From: Bacillota bacterium
Lineage (GTDB): Bacteria > Bacillota > Negativicutes > Sporomusales > Sporomusaceae
Direction of reading: 5' to 3'
Assembly: GCA_017889705.1 (NCBI GenBank)
Contig: JAGGAB010000007.1
Span: 165,473 to 229,472, forward strand
DNA length: 64,000 nt
Of this stretch, positions 9,761 to 17,548 are shown in pieces; position 1 is the stretch's first letter; every line of letters begins with the position of its first letter. Below the pieces are notes generated by a model. That model did not search any database, had not been told where the DNA came from, and saw only the letters and a program-made list of their open reading frames with translations. The position numbers and the translations under genes are program-made.

Positions 9761-10453
9761 TTGTTACCCATCAAGCAAGGACAGCTTGCTATTGCCATGG
9801 TCTGTGTGGTGCTGGGCATTATGTTGGCAGTACAGTTTCGTACTACACAGGACATTAAATCAAGTATTCCCTACCAGCGGGTTGAGGATTTATCCCAAAG
9901 GCTAAGCCAGACTGAAAAAGAGCGTGATGCGCTCATTAATCAAGTTCAGGAACTAAAACGTACCTCGGGTGCAGAAGCCGCATCCAAGGAGTTTGAACGG
10001 ATAAAGATGGGAGCTGGGGTAATTGCGGTTGAAGGACCAGGCATTACCGTGACTATTGATGACAGCAAACGTCCATCTAAACCGGGAGAAAATCCGAATT
10101 TATACCTAATTCATGATGATGATATTCTCAAAGTAATCAATGAACTATGGGCCGCAGGGGCTGAAGCTATGTCGATTAATGAACAGCGGCTTATTGCCAG
10201 TTCAGAGATTCGCTGTGCCGGGCCAACCTTATCGGTTAATAATTCCCGTTACTCACCACCTTATGAGGTGCGTGCAATCGGAGATCCAACAACACTTGAA
10301 AATGCGCTGAAAATGCGCGGCGGTGTAATTGAGACTCTCCAGTTTTGGGGAATTCAGGTAAGCATCAAAACCCAGGATGTAGTAAAAGTTCCGGCATATA
10401 AAGGCGCTTTCCGCTTTGAACTTGCCAAGCCGGTTCAGGAAGGTGGCCGTTAG
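9761..10453 (+). CDS. DUF881 family membrane-anchored protein
   Basis: About 230 residues with one N-terminal membrane segment, then a coiled coil (VEDLSQRLSQTEKERDALINQ) and an extracytoplasmic domain with ITVTIDDSKRP and INEQRLIASSEIRCAGPT, typical of DUF881 proteins. A TTG at 9761 lies at the right distance from AAAGGAGA and is preferred over the earlier in-frame TTG at 9743, which overlaps that site. DUF881 genes commonly sit between ftsQ and ftsZ in Firmicutes and Actinobacteria; a role in division or envelope assembly is inference. Confidence 0.85.
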   Translation: MLPIKQGQLAIAMVCVVLGIMLAVQFRTTQDIKSSIPYQRVEDLSQRLSQTEKERDALINQVQELKRTSGAEAASKEFERIKMGAGVIAVEGPGITVTIDDSKRPSKPGENPNLYLIHDDDILKVINELWAAGAEAMSINEQRLIASSEIRCAGPTLSVNNSRYSPPYEVRAIGDPTTLENALKMRGGVIETLQFWGIQVSIKTQDVVKVPAYKGAFRFELAKPVQEGGR

Positions 10454-10454
10454 G

Positions 10455-10784
10455 ATGTTATTACCGATTGCCGGACTCATCATTGGTTTGTTTATTGGCG
10501 TAGTCTTTCCGATTACCGTGCCAGTAGAATATGCTAAATTTATGTCGGTGGCATTATTGGCTTCACTTGACTCGGTATTTGGCGGGCTAAGAGCAGGTAG
10601 CGAAGAAAAATTTGACAATACAGTTTTTATAACAGGCTTTTTTACCAATGCATTGCTGGCTGCTGGGCTTGTTTATATTGGCGAGCGTCTGGGAATTGAT
10701 TTATATTATGTTGCCATGTTGGCATTTGGATTACGGATATTCCAAAATTTAGCAATTATTCGCCGTTATTTTTTAAAGAAATAA
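10455..10784 (+). CDS. sbp: Small basic protein Sbp (DUF1290)
   Basis: A 109-residue membrane protein with about three hydrophobic helices, beginning LLPIAGLIIGLFIG and carrying the family stretch ASLDSVFGGLRAG. It starts one base after the DUF881 stop, so the two are probably translated together. Homologues lie beside ftsA and ftsZ or sigE in sporulating Firmicutes; the biochemical role is unknown. A strong terminator follows. Confidence 0.88.
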   Translation: MLLPIAGLIIGLFIGVVFPITVPVEYAKFMSVALLASLDSVFGGLRAGSEEKFDNTVFITGFFTNALLAAGLVYIGERLGIDLYYVAMLAFGLRIFQNLAIIRRYFLKK

Positions 10785-10792
10785 TACTATAT

Positions 10793-10835
10793 AGCTCCAA
10801 AGCCAACTTGTCAGTTTTGGCTTTGGAGCTTTTTG
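10793..10835 (+). terminator. Strong intrinsic terminator after sbp
   Basis: Arms 10793-10806 and 10817-10830 form a perfect 14-pair stem with a ten-base loop, followed by a T run. It separates the murF-to-sbp transcription unit from ftsA-ftsZ. Confidence 0.9.
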
Positions 10836-10946
10836 TATAGTCAGCGAATTAAAAAAAAATCAGGATTTTTTGCTTTAAAAAAAGGGAAAATGCCACTTGT
10901 GTTGAAACTATTGGGGAGAAACATAATACTGTGCTGCGAGGGAGTT

Positions 10947-12140
10947 ATGAATAAAAAAACAATATTAGCTATTGATGTCGGCACAGGCATGGTCAAAGTG
11001 TTGGCTGGAAGAATGCAGCCTGATGGTAGCCTAGGGATTTTGGGCACCGGCGCTGCTCCCACAGTTGGCTATGATAAAGGCATTATCAGCGATATTAATG
11101 CATTGACTCATTCTATAAGACAAGCAGTAGACTGTGTTATCATGGCTGCTGACAGCCAAACAACAGACAACGTATACTTGGGGCTTAGCGGTGCTTCACT
11201 GGCGATGCAAAATAGTATTGGCAGTATTGCTCTTGCCAATCAGGAAACAGTGACTCCGCAAGATATTGAACGCGCGTATACAGCAGCATCATTTGCCGTT
11301 ATAGATAATAATTATGAAAAGTTGCATGTGTTTCCGGTTAAAGAATCAGTTATTGCTGAAGGAACAGCTTTTGAAGTAGACGTTCATATGATTTCGGCGC
11401 AGAAGACAATTTTGGAGGGGCTTACGCAGCTGCTTGCTGCGAATGGGCTCACTCTAAAAGGGATTGTTGCCGGCGGGATTGTGGCAGCTGAAACCATAAA
11501 GAAAGAGTTAACCGGTCATCCCAGTAACTTTATTTTTATGGATATTGGGGCAGGGACTGCCGACTGCGTTCTATATGCCGATGGCAAACTTTGTTCGTCC
11601 GCATCACTGCCTTTTGGCGGTGATTATATAACTAATGATCTGATGCAGGGGTTAAGCGTTAATCGTTCCCATGCTGAAGAAATTAAGAGGTACTATTCGC
11701 GTTTGTCACCTGATTTGCGTAATCAGGGAGTTGTTTTGGATTGTAACGATTATGGAACTACCGATAAACATGTTTCCTATGATTTCCTATATGACATTAT
11801 TGAAAGCAGGACAGAAGAAATTGCCGCTTTGGTACATGAGGCTGTTAAGCCGCTTGTCGATGAGCATATAGCCGTCAATGGCCTTTTGGAAGCCGTTTAT
11901 TTGACAGGAGGTGCAGGAACAATGCCCAGCATGGTTACCTGCATAGCCAAAGCTTTTCAAGCACATACCGAAATTGTTAAACCAATGCAGTTGGCTGATG
12001 AATATGCTAGTCCACTTAATACTGCAGGTTATGGAATTATAAGTTATGGTGTTCAAAATTTAGCAAGTGAGCCAGTTGCAGGCGGGAAAAGCGCCTGGGG
12101 TGGTTTTATCCATAAAGCGAAGAAATTATTGAAAATTTGA
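10947..12140 (+). CDS. ftsA: FtsA-like actin-fold cell division protein
   Basis: A 397-residue actin/HSP70-fold protein with ILAIDVGTGMVKVLAG at the N-terminus (phosphate 1), FMDIGAGTADCVLYADG (phosphate 2), AVYLTGGAGTMPSM (adenosine loop) and a C-terminal basic amphipathic HKAKKLLKI that fits the membrane-targeting helix of FtsA. FtsA tethers FtsZ to the membrane. The ATG at 10947 follows GAGGGAG. It is only 27 bases ahead of ftsZ. The sequence is divergent from classical FtsA but context is convincing. Confidence 0.9.
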   Translation: MNKKTILAIDVGTGMVKVLAGRMQPDGSLGILGTGAAPTVGYDKGIISDINALTHSIRQAVDCVIMAADSQTTDNVYLGLSGASLAMQNSIGSIALANQETVTPQDIERAYTAASFAVIDNNYEKLHVFPVKESVIAEGTAFEVDVHMISAQKTILEGLTQLLAANGLTLKGIVAGGIVAAETIKKELTGHPSNFIFMDIGAGTADCVLYADGKLCSSASLPFGGDYITNDLMQGLSVNRSHAEEIKRYYSRLSPDLRNQGVVLDCNDYGTTDKHVSYDFLYDIIESRTEEIAALVHEAVKPLVDEHIAVNGLLEAVYLTGGAGTMPSMVTCIAKAFQAHTEIVKPMQLADEYASPLNTAGYGIISYGVQNLASEPVAGGKSAWGGFIHKAKKLLKI

Positions 12141-12167
12141 TAGAGGTTAAGGGAGGAAAACTTAGCA

Positions 12168-13217
12168 ATGTTGGAATTTGATATGGACTTAGATCAATTT
12201 GCATCAATAAAAGTTATCGGAGTAGGCGGTGGCGGTAATAACGCGGTTAATCGCATGATCGGAGCCGGCTTACAAGGTGTAGAGTTTATAACCGTAAATA
12301 CAGATGCGCAGGCGTTAATTGGCTCAGATGCCACTTATCGTATTCAGATTGGCGAGAAGCTAACAAAAGGGCTAGGTGCAGGCGCTAATCCGGATATTGG
12401 CGAAAAGGCCGCACAAGAAAGCCGAGAGGACATAATTAAGGTTCTTAAAGGCTCAGATATGGTATTTATTACAGCCGGTATGGGAGGTGGCACAGGTACA
12501 GGGGCAGCGCCGGTAGTGGCTGAATGTGCCAAAGAAGTAGGTGCCCTAACTGTTGGGGTTGTAACTAAACCATTTACTTTTGAGGGGCGTAAGCGTCAGC
12601 TGCAAGCTGAACGAGGCATTGCCAAGCTTAAAGAGAAAGTAGATACGTTGATTACTATTCCTAATGATCGGTTGCTGCAAGTTGTAGACAAGCGCACTCC
12701 GATTATGGATGCTTTTAAAATTGTTGATGATGTACTGCGGCAAGGTGTGCAGGGGATTTCTGATCTTATTGCTGTACCTGCCTTGATAAATCTTGACTTT
12801 GCTGATGTTAAGACCATCATGAGCGATGCTGGTTCGGCGCTTATGGGAATTGGTTTTGGCACTGGCGAGAATCGTTCAATTGCTGCTGTTGAAGCGGCAA
12901 TTAAAAGCCCACTCTTGGAAATGTCCATTGATGGTGCCAAAGGTGTACTCTTAAACTTTACAGGTGGTCCGAACACGACGCTGTTTGAAGTTAACGAGGC
13001 AGCTGATATTATTGCCAAAGCGGCTGATCCTGAAGCTACTATTATATTTGGTGCAACTATTGATGAGCGTTTTGAAGATCAGGTGCGGGTAACTGTTATT
13101 GCTACCGGCTTTGATCCGGTAACGGTAAAAATGGGTGAGGGCAGCAGAGGCGAATCTCCGGTAATTGAACCGTTTAAAGGCCGGGATTTAGATATTCCGA
13201 CTTGGATGCGTCGGTAA
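12168..13217 (+). CDS. ftsZ: FtsZ, tubulin-like division GTPase
   Basis: A 349-residue GTPase that forms the Z ring. The N-terminal [13 protein letters not shown], the tubulin signature [12 protein letters not shown], the T7 loop residues [11 protein letters not shown], and the C-terminal conserved peptide DIPTWMRR that binds FtsA and other partners are all visible. The linker between the globular domain and the C-terminal peptide is short. A GGAGG site precedes the ATG. Confidence 0.98.
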   Translation: MLEFDMDLDQFASIKVIGVGGGGNNAVNRMIGAGLQGVEFITVNTDAQALIGSDATYRIQIGEKLTKGLGAGANPDIGEKAAQESREDIIKVLKGSDMVFITAGMGGGTGTGAAPVVAECAKEVGALTVGVVTKPFTFEGRKRQLQAERGIAKLKEKVDTLITIPNDRLLQVVDKRTPIMDAFKIVDDVLRQGVQGISDLIAVPALINLDFADVKTIMSDAGSALMGIGFGTGENRSIAAVEAAIKSPLLEMSIDGAKGVLLNFTGGPNTTLFEVNEAADIIAKAADPEATIIFGATIDERFEDQVRVTVIATGFDPVTVKMGEGSRGESPVIEPFKGRDLDIPTWMRR

Positions 13218-13244
13218 GCTGTGAATAGATAATTGCGCATGTCA

Positions 13245-13275
13245 AAGAACCCGGCTCAATGAGCTGGGTTCTTTT
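13245..13275 (+). terminator. Terminator after ftsZ
   Basis: AAGAACCCGGCTCA pairs with TGAGCTGGGTTCTT (one G-T pair), ending in TTTT at 13272-13275. It ends the ftsA-ftsZ unit. Confidence 0.85.
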
Positions 13276-13276
13276 G

Positions 13277-13323
13277 CCCTAACAGAAAGTAAGCCGCGTT
13301 TTCTTTACCCTAACAGAAAGTAA
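13277..13323. repeat. Pair of 16-base direct repeats downstream of ftsZ
   Basis: CCCTAACAGAAAGTAA occurs at 13277-13292 and again at 13308-13323. The intervening GCCGCGTTTTCTTTA recurs with one change at 13388-13402. No gene is seen between ftsZ and the Hpt gene at 13509, so this 290-base stretch holds the terminator and these repeats only. Confidence 0.6.
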
Positions 13324-13508
13324 AACTTTCTTAAAAACAGGATAAGGGCAACATCGACTTCCGCCATCGCTAAATAGCTCGGCACAAGCCGTGTTTTCTT
13401 TAAAAAATATTGACACTTGGTTGCTCCGGAAATTGTTGGATAGCCAGGGATGGCAAATAAAAAGAATGTATTTTAGAAGCTGCAGTACAGTGAACAGGGG
13501 GAACCATA

Positions 13509-13805
13509 GTGGACAAGCGAGTTGTGATTGATCGTGATCTGGCGGATTTAATTCCAGGTTTTATAGAAAAACGGCAGCAAGATATTGCGGCAATTATGGC
13601 CGCCGCCGCTGCCAGTGATTATGAAACAATACAAAGTATTGGCCATAATCTTAAGGGCATTGGCGGTGGTTATGGCTTTGACAGAATAACCAGGCTGGGG
13701 GCGGCCATTGAACAGGCTGGCAAGCTACAGGAAGCCGACAAGGTGCGTGAATTGGTGCAGGCGATGAAAACCTATATCGAAACTGTTGAAATTTCCTATG
13801 AATAG
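13509..13805 (+). CDS. Stand-alone Hpt (histidine phosphotransfer) protein
   Basis: A 98-residue helical protein with the phosphotransfer motif IGHNLKGIGGGYGF, in which the His is the expected phosphorylated residue and HxxKG is conserved. It starts at GTG after a GGGGG stretch. It lies 20 bases before a response regulator-diguanylate cyclase and probably relays phosphate to it from an unlinked hybrid kinase; that pairing is inference from position. Confidence 0.85.
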   Translation: MDKRVVIDRDLADLIPGFIEKRQQDIAAIMAAAAASDYETIQSIGHNLKGIGGGYGFDRITRLGAAIEQAGKLQEADKVRELVQAMKTYIETVEISYE

Positions 13806-13825
13806 CCGCTTGGAGGTTTAGGGGT

Positions 13826-14815
13826 ATGGCAATTTTGATTGTGGACGATTCGGCTGATGGCCGGACGTTGATTAAACGTTTGTTAGAGAAACATGGATTC
13901 CACGATATACTGACTGCCGAAAGTGCAACCGATGCATTTGACATGCTGGGGCTGGATCGCCAGGAAGGTTTTACTGAAAATATTGATCTTATTATCATGG
14001 ACGGGATAATGCCTGGTATTGATGGGATCAAGGCCAGCACGCTGATTAAGGCGCATGCACATTTTGCCGATGTACCTATTATCGTGATTACCGCTACCGA
14101 TGAAGCCGAACTCTTAGATAAAGCTTTTTCCGCCGGGGCGATGGACTTTATCATCAAACCAATTAAACAATTGGAACTTAAGGCAAGGGTTAATTCCGCA
14201 CTCAATATGAAACATGCGATTGATCAGCGCAAAGCCCGTGAAGCTGAATTAATCAAAGTATTAGAAGAACTGGAAAACGTCAATAGAGAACTAAACCGCC
14301 TGTCTTCGCTGGACGGTTTAACCGGCATTGCGAACAGGCGGCATTTTGATCAGATCTATGAAATAGAATGGCGAAAAGCAGTGCGAACCGGGCGTGAGCT
14401 TGCCATTCTGTTTCTCGATATTGATTTCTTCAAATATTATAATGATACCTATGGTCATCTGGAAGGGGACGAGTGTCTCAAGAAGGTCGCAGCGGCTGCC
14501 GGCAGTGTGTTAAAACGTCCCGGTGATTTGCTGGCACGCTATGGCGGCGAAGAATTTGTTGTTATTTTGCCTGAGACCGAAATAATGGGTGCCGCCAAAG
14601 TGGCAGAAGATATTCGCGCTGCCGTTGAGAACTGCAATATCCCGCATAGTGCCTCAAGTATTACTGATCATGTGACAGTAAGTGTTGGGGTTGCCGCTAG
14701 GAAATTATCACTTACCGGCAAACCGCAGGAACTGGTTGCATTGGCTGACAAGGCGTTATACGAAGCTAAAAATAGTGGCCGCAATCAGGTGAAAGCGGCA
14801 GGGGCATTGCTTTGA
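13826..14815 (+). CDS. Response regulator with GGDEF domain (diguanylate cyclase)
   Basis: 329 residues: an N-terminal receiver domain (IVDDSADG, phospho-acceptor Asp in DLIIMDGIMPG, Lys in FIIKPI), a linker helix, and a GGDEF domain with active-site RYGGEEF. The inhibitory I-site RxxD (RPGD) lies five residues ahead of it, so product inhibition by c-di-GMP is likely. It makes c-di-GMP from GTP when phosphorylated. The 3' end overlaps the convergent LysR gene by 31 bases. Confidence 0.93.
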   Translation: MAILIVDDSADGRTLIKRLLEKHGFHDILTAESATDAFDMLGLDRQEGFTENIDLIIMDGIMPGIDGIKASTLIKAHAHFADVPIIVITATDEAELLDKAFSAGAMDFIIKPIKQLELKARVNSALNMKHAIDQRKAREAELIKVLEELENVNRELNRLSSLDGLTGIANRRHFDQIYEIEWRKAVRTGRELAILFLDIDFFKYYNDTYGHLEGDECLKKVAAAAGSVLKRPGDLLARYGGEEFVVILPETEIMGAAKVAEDIRAAVENCNIPHSASSITDHVTVSVGVAARKLSLTGKPQELVALADKALYEAKNSGRNQVKAAGALL

Positions 14816-15693
14816 TCAGTGAGATACTGCCAGAAGGACTCAAGGCAGGACGGGTATAACGGCTGACGGCTAACCGCGTAGAATTGGCGGGTGATGGGTG
14901 GGCAAGGCAGGGGCAGCGAGATGAGCTGCCCGGATTTTAACTCATTGGTAACTGCCCAAGCTGAGATAAAGCCAACACCGATTTTACTTAGAATCGCTGA
15001 TTTTACAGCCTGATTGCTACCGACCTCCATGACAATAGTAAGCTGGTCAGGAGTAACATCGATCTGAGCAAGGGCATCTAATGCCGTTCTGGCTGATCCT
15101 GAAGAAGTTTTGCGCAAAATGAGCGGTAAAGTGCGCAGCCAATCCTGGGCAGAGCCGGTTTGGATGTGGGCTTTAAAATCGGGATGGGCAACAAGTAACA
15201 GAGTGTCATGCCAAAGCGGCAGACTGGTGATAGTATCTTCCGGTTTGGTACCAACGATGGCGATAGGAATTTCTCCCTGGGTAAATTTATCTAAGATTGT
15301 CTGGCTGTCGCCTGTTACTAAAGACAGTGTCAGACCAGGATGCTCGTTAAGGAAATTAGCCATAAGTGTTGGTAGAATATAATCGGCGGGAATGGTGCTG
15401 GCACCTAACAGCAGTTGGCCGGCGGAACCTTTGATCATAGCTTGAATTTCCTGGTGAGTGCCGGCGATTAAGGTATTGATTGTCCGGGTGGTTTTATAGA
15501 GCTTGTCTCCATAAACAGTTAAGGATACACCTTTGGATGTCCGGGTAAAGAGCGGGCATCCAAAATTTTTTTCCAGGTTGTCAATATGAAAAGACACTGT
15601 GGGCTGGGTAAGCTCAAGTTTTTTTGCGGCACTAGAAAAACTGCCTTCCTCGGCAACATTTAAAAACACGGTTAACGACTGAATATAAGACAT
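14785..15693 (-). CDS. LysR family transcription regulator
   Basis: 302 residues: an N-terminal winged helix (NVAEEGSFSSAAKKLELTQPTVSFHIDNLE) and a LysR substrate-binding domain. I start it at the ATG on 15693, which has GGGGTGAC at good distance; an upstream in-frame start would add 16 residues. It is divergent from the yedE/tusA/DUF3343 genes, so it probably controls sulfur or selenium uptake in response to a small co-inducer (inference). Similar regulators are CysB/CysL-like. Confidence 0.88.
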   Translation of the reverse strand: MSYIQSLTVFLNVAEEGSFSSAAKKLELTQPTVSFHIDNLEKNFGCPLFTRTSKGVSLTVYGDKLYKTTRTINTLIAGTHQEIQAMIKGSAGQLLLGASTIPADYILPTLMANFLNEHPGLTLSLVTGDSQTILDKFTQGEIPIAIVGTKPEDTITSLPLWHDTLLLVAHPDFKAHIQTGSAQDWLRTLPLILRKTSSGSARTALDALAQIDVTPDQLTIVMEVGSNQAVKSAILSKIGVGFISAWAVTNELKSGQLISLPLPCPPITRQFYAVSRQPLYPSCLESFWQYLTDQSNAPAAFT

Positions 15694-15869
15694 ATAGTCA
15701 CCCCGATCATTTATCATAATAACTGCAGTTAAATAACGCATAGATATATTCTATGAATAATTCGCAAAGTAAGGTAAAATTTCCTTTTTCATTCCTAAGC
15801 AGCAGGAATATTGCTACGCATATATAATATTTATTTATGATATAAAAATATTTTCTATGAGGTGATTAG

Positions 15870-16940
15870 GTGAATTGGTTGATTATTGCCACAGGTTTGG
15901 TATTTGGCCTGGGCGCAGTACTATTAGTCAAGTTTGGTAATCCTGGCAACTATGGCTTTTGTGCTGCCTGTCAACTGCGGGATATTGCCGGCGCACTGGG
16001 AATTCACAGTGTACCAAATTTGCAGTATGCCCGCCCGGAAATTATCGGATTTATTTTAGGTTCTTTTGGTTTAGCGAGGTTTAGCGGTGAATTTAGGCCG
16101 CGCGGCGGTTCCAATCCGGCTTTGCGCTTTGTATTGGGTATGGCCATGATGATTGGGGCGCTTGTATTCTTAGGGTGTCCGCTGCGGGGAATCCTGCGGG
16201 TTGCCGGGGGTGACCTTAATGGCTTGACAGGATTGGCAGGCTTTATTGCTGGTATCGGTGCCGGGGTGGTCTTCTTAAAACGCGGCTTCAATCTGGGACG
16301 GGCGCATACTTATACCGGTAGTGTTCAGAGCACCGGTTATCTGGCGGCGGCAGCGGCATTGGTATTGTTGGTGGCTGTAGGTATGGGCGCAGGTATTTTA
16401 AATGTTAGCACAAAACCCCCCGGATCATTACATGCGCCGATTATTATTAGTCTCATTGCCGGCCTGGCCGCAGGGGCATTGGCCGGACGTACCCGCATGT
16501 GTCTGAGCGGTGGTTTCCGCGATTTTATGCTTGTTGGGGATACCGGTTTGCTTAAAATCTATGGCATTATGTTTTTAGCGGCACTTGCCGGTAATCTTTA
16601 TTTTGGCTTTTTCAAATTAGGGTTTGCCAATCAACCGCTGTCACATACTATGCATCTCTGGAATTTCCTTGGACTATTTCTAACAGGTCTTGCCGCAACG
16701 TTAGCAGGTGGCTGTCCACTGCGCCAGCTGATTATGGCCGGTGAAGGCAATACTGATGCTATGTTTTGCGTACTCGGTATGCTGGCCGGTGCCGGTGTTG
16801 CTCACAATCTTAATGCTGCCGGTTCGGCTGCCGGTGTCGGCATCAACGGACAAATTGCCGTAGTGGCGGGAATTGTCATTGTTGGCGTGCTAGGCTTAGT
16901 CTGCCGGGAAAAACTTGTGCCGGTAAGTAAAGGAGTTTGA
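15870..16940 (+). CDS. YedE family membrane transporter (seleno-type)
   Basis: 356 residues with about ten membrane helices and the paired Cys motifs of the YeeE/YedE family: GCPLRGILRV in the first half, TRMCLSGGFRDF, and AGGCPLRQLIMAGEG in the second half, showing an internal repeat. YedE-type proteins move thiosulfate or a related sulfur or selenium compound. It begins at GTG after a GAGGTGATT site. A TusA protein starts seven bases later, and a DUF3343 protein follows, the arrangement seen with selenium-linked YedE/YedF modules. The real substrate is unproven. Confidence 0.8.
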   Translation: MNWLIIATGLVFGLGAVLLVKFGNPGNYGFCAACQLRDIAGALGIHSVPNLQYARPEIIGFILGSFGLARFSGEFRPRGGSNPALRFVLGMAMMIGALVFLGCPLRGILRVAGGDLNGLTGLAGFIAGIGAGVVFLKRGFNLGRAHTYTGSVQSTGYLAAAAALVLLVAVGMGAGILNVSTKPPGSLHAPIIISLIAGLAAGALAGRTRMCLSGGFRDFMLVGDTGLLKIYGIMFLAALAGNLYFGFFKLGFANQPLSHTMHLWNFLGLFLTGLAATLAGGCPLRQLIMAGEGNTDAMFCVLGMLAGAGVAHNLNAAGSAAGVGINGQIAVVAGIVIVGVLGLVCREKLVPVSKGV

Positions 16941-16946
16941 TAAGTT

Positions 16947-17153
16947 ATGGCGAATGTTCTCGACTTGAGAGGATTAAGTTGTCCGATACCGCTTATTAAA
17001 ACCAAAGATGCCTTAAGCGGCGCCGAGACGGTTCAGGTAGTTGTTGATGAGCCGTCAGCCAAAGAAAATATTATTAAATTTGCCAAGTCTCAGAAGTTCC
17101 GAGTTGAATATGTCGAAGCAGACGGAGAATATACTATTACTATCGCAAAATAA
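16947..17153 (+). CDS. TusA family sulfur carrier protein
   Basis: A 68-residue TusA/YedF/SirA-like protein with the key Cys in DLRGLSCPIPLIKTK (CPxP motif). TusA proteins carry persulfide sulfur (or selenium in the YedF branch). It follows yedE by six bases and is followed by a DUF3343 gene, so the three are likely one unit. Confidence 0.9.
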   Translation: MANVLDLRGLSCPIPLIKTKDALSGAETVQVVVDEPSAKENIIKFAKSQKFRVEYVEADGEYTITIAK

Positions 17154-17194
17154 GGAAGTCAGGAACTAGGCTGTAGCAAGAAAGGGTCAGGTCT

Positions 17195-17428
17195 ATGAAT
17201 TGTGTTATTACTTTTCCCTCGGTTTACCATGCTTTTCGGGCCAAAAAATTGTTAAAGGAACAAGGTATTCTGGCTGAGCTCATACCTGTACCGCGTGAAT
17301 TAAGCGCTTCCTGCGAGGGGCTGGCCGCCCAGGTTGGTGAGCAGGATGTTGACAAGGCTGTCGAAGTACTGGGAGCTAAGGGCATAGTAATGCTGCAAAA
17401 AGGTGTAAAGTTAATGAAAACATATTGA
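17195..17428 (+). CDS. DUF3343 (putative Se/S carrier-like) protein
   Basis: 77 residues beginning MNCVITFPSVYHAFRAKKLLKE with a second Cys in LSASCEGLAAQV. These features match DUF3343 proteins, often found next to TusA/YedF and YedE. The N-terminal half resembles a degenerate carrier domain. The function is not established; a role in handing on the sulfur or selenium brought in by YedE is inference from neighbours. Confidence 0.8.
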   Translation: MNCVITFPSVYHAFRAKKLLKEQGILAELIPVPRELSASCEGLAAQVGEQDVDKAVEVLGAKGIVMLQKGVKLMKTY

Positions 17429-17443
17429 AAATAGGATTATATT

Positions 17444-17473
17444 ACGAACCTGCTGCAGCAGGTTTGTTTTTTT
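17444..17473 (+). terminator. Terminator after the DUF3343 gene
   Basis: AACCTGCTGCAGCAGGTT at 17447-17464 is a perfect palindrome giving a seven-pair stem that extends by three pairs outward, then a run of seven T. Confidence 0.88.
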
Positions 17474-17548
17474 CGGCTAGACGACAGGAAAAGGCAAAGA
17501 TATGGAGAAAATATTTATGTTCAGCCTATCTAATAAACGGAGGAAAGT

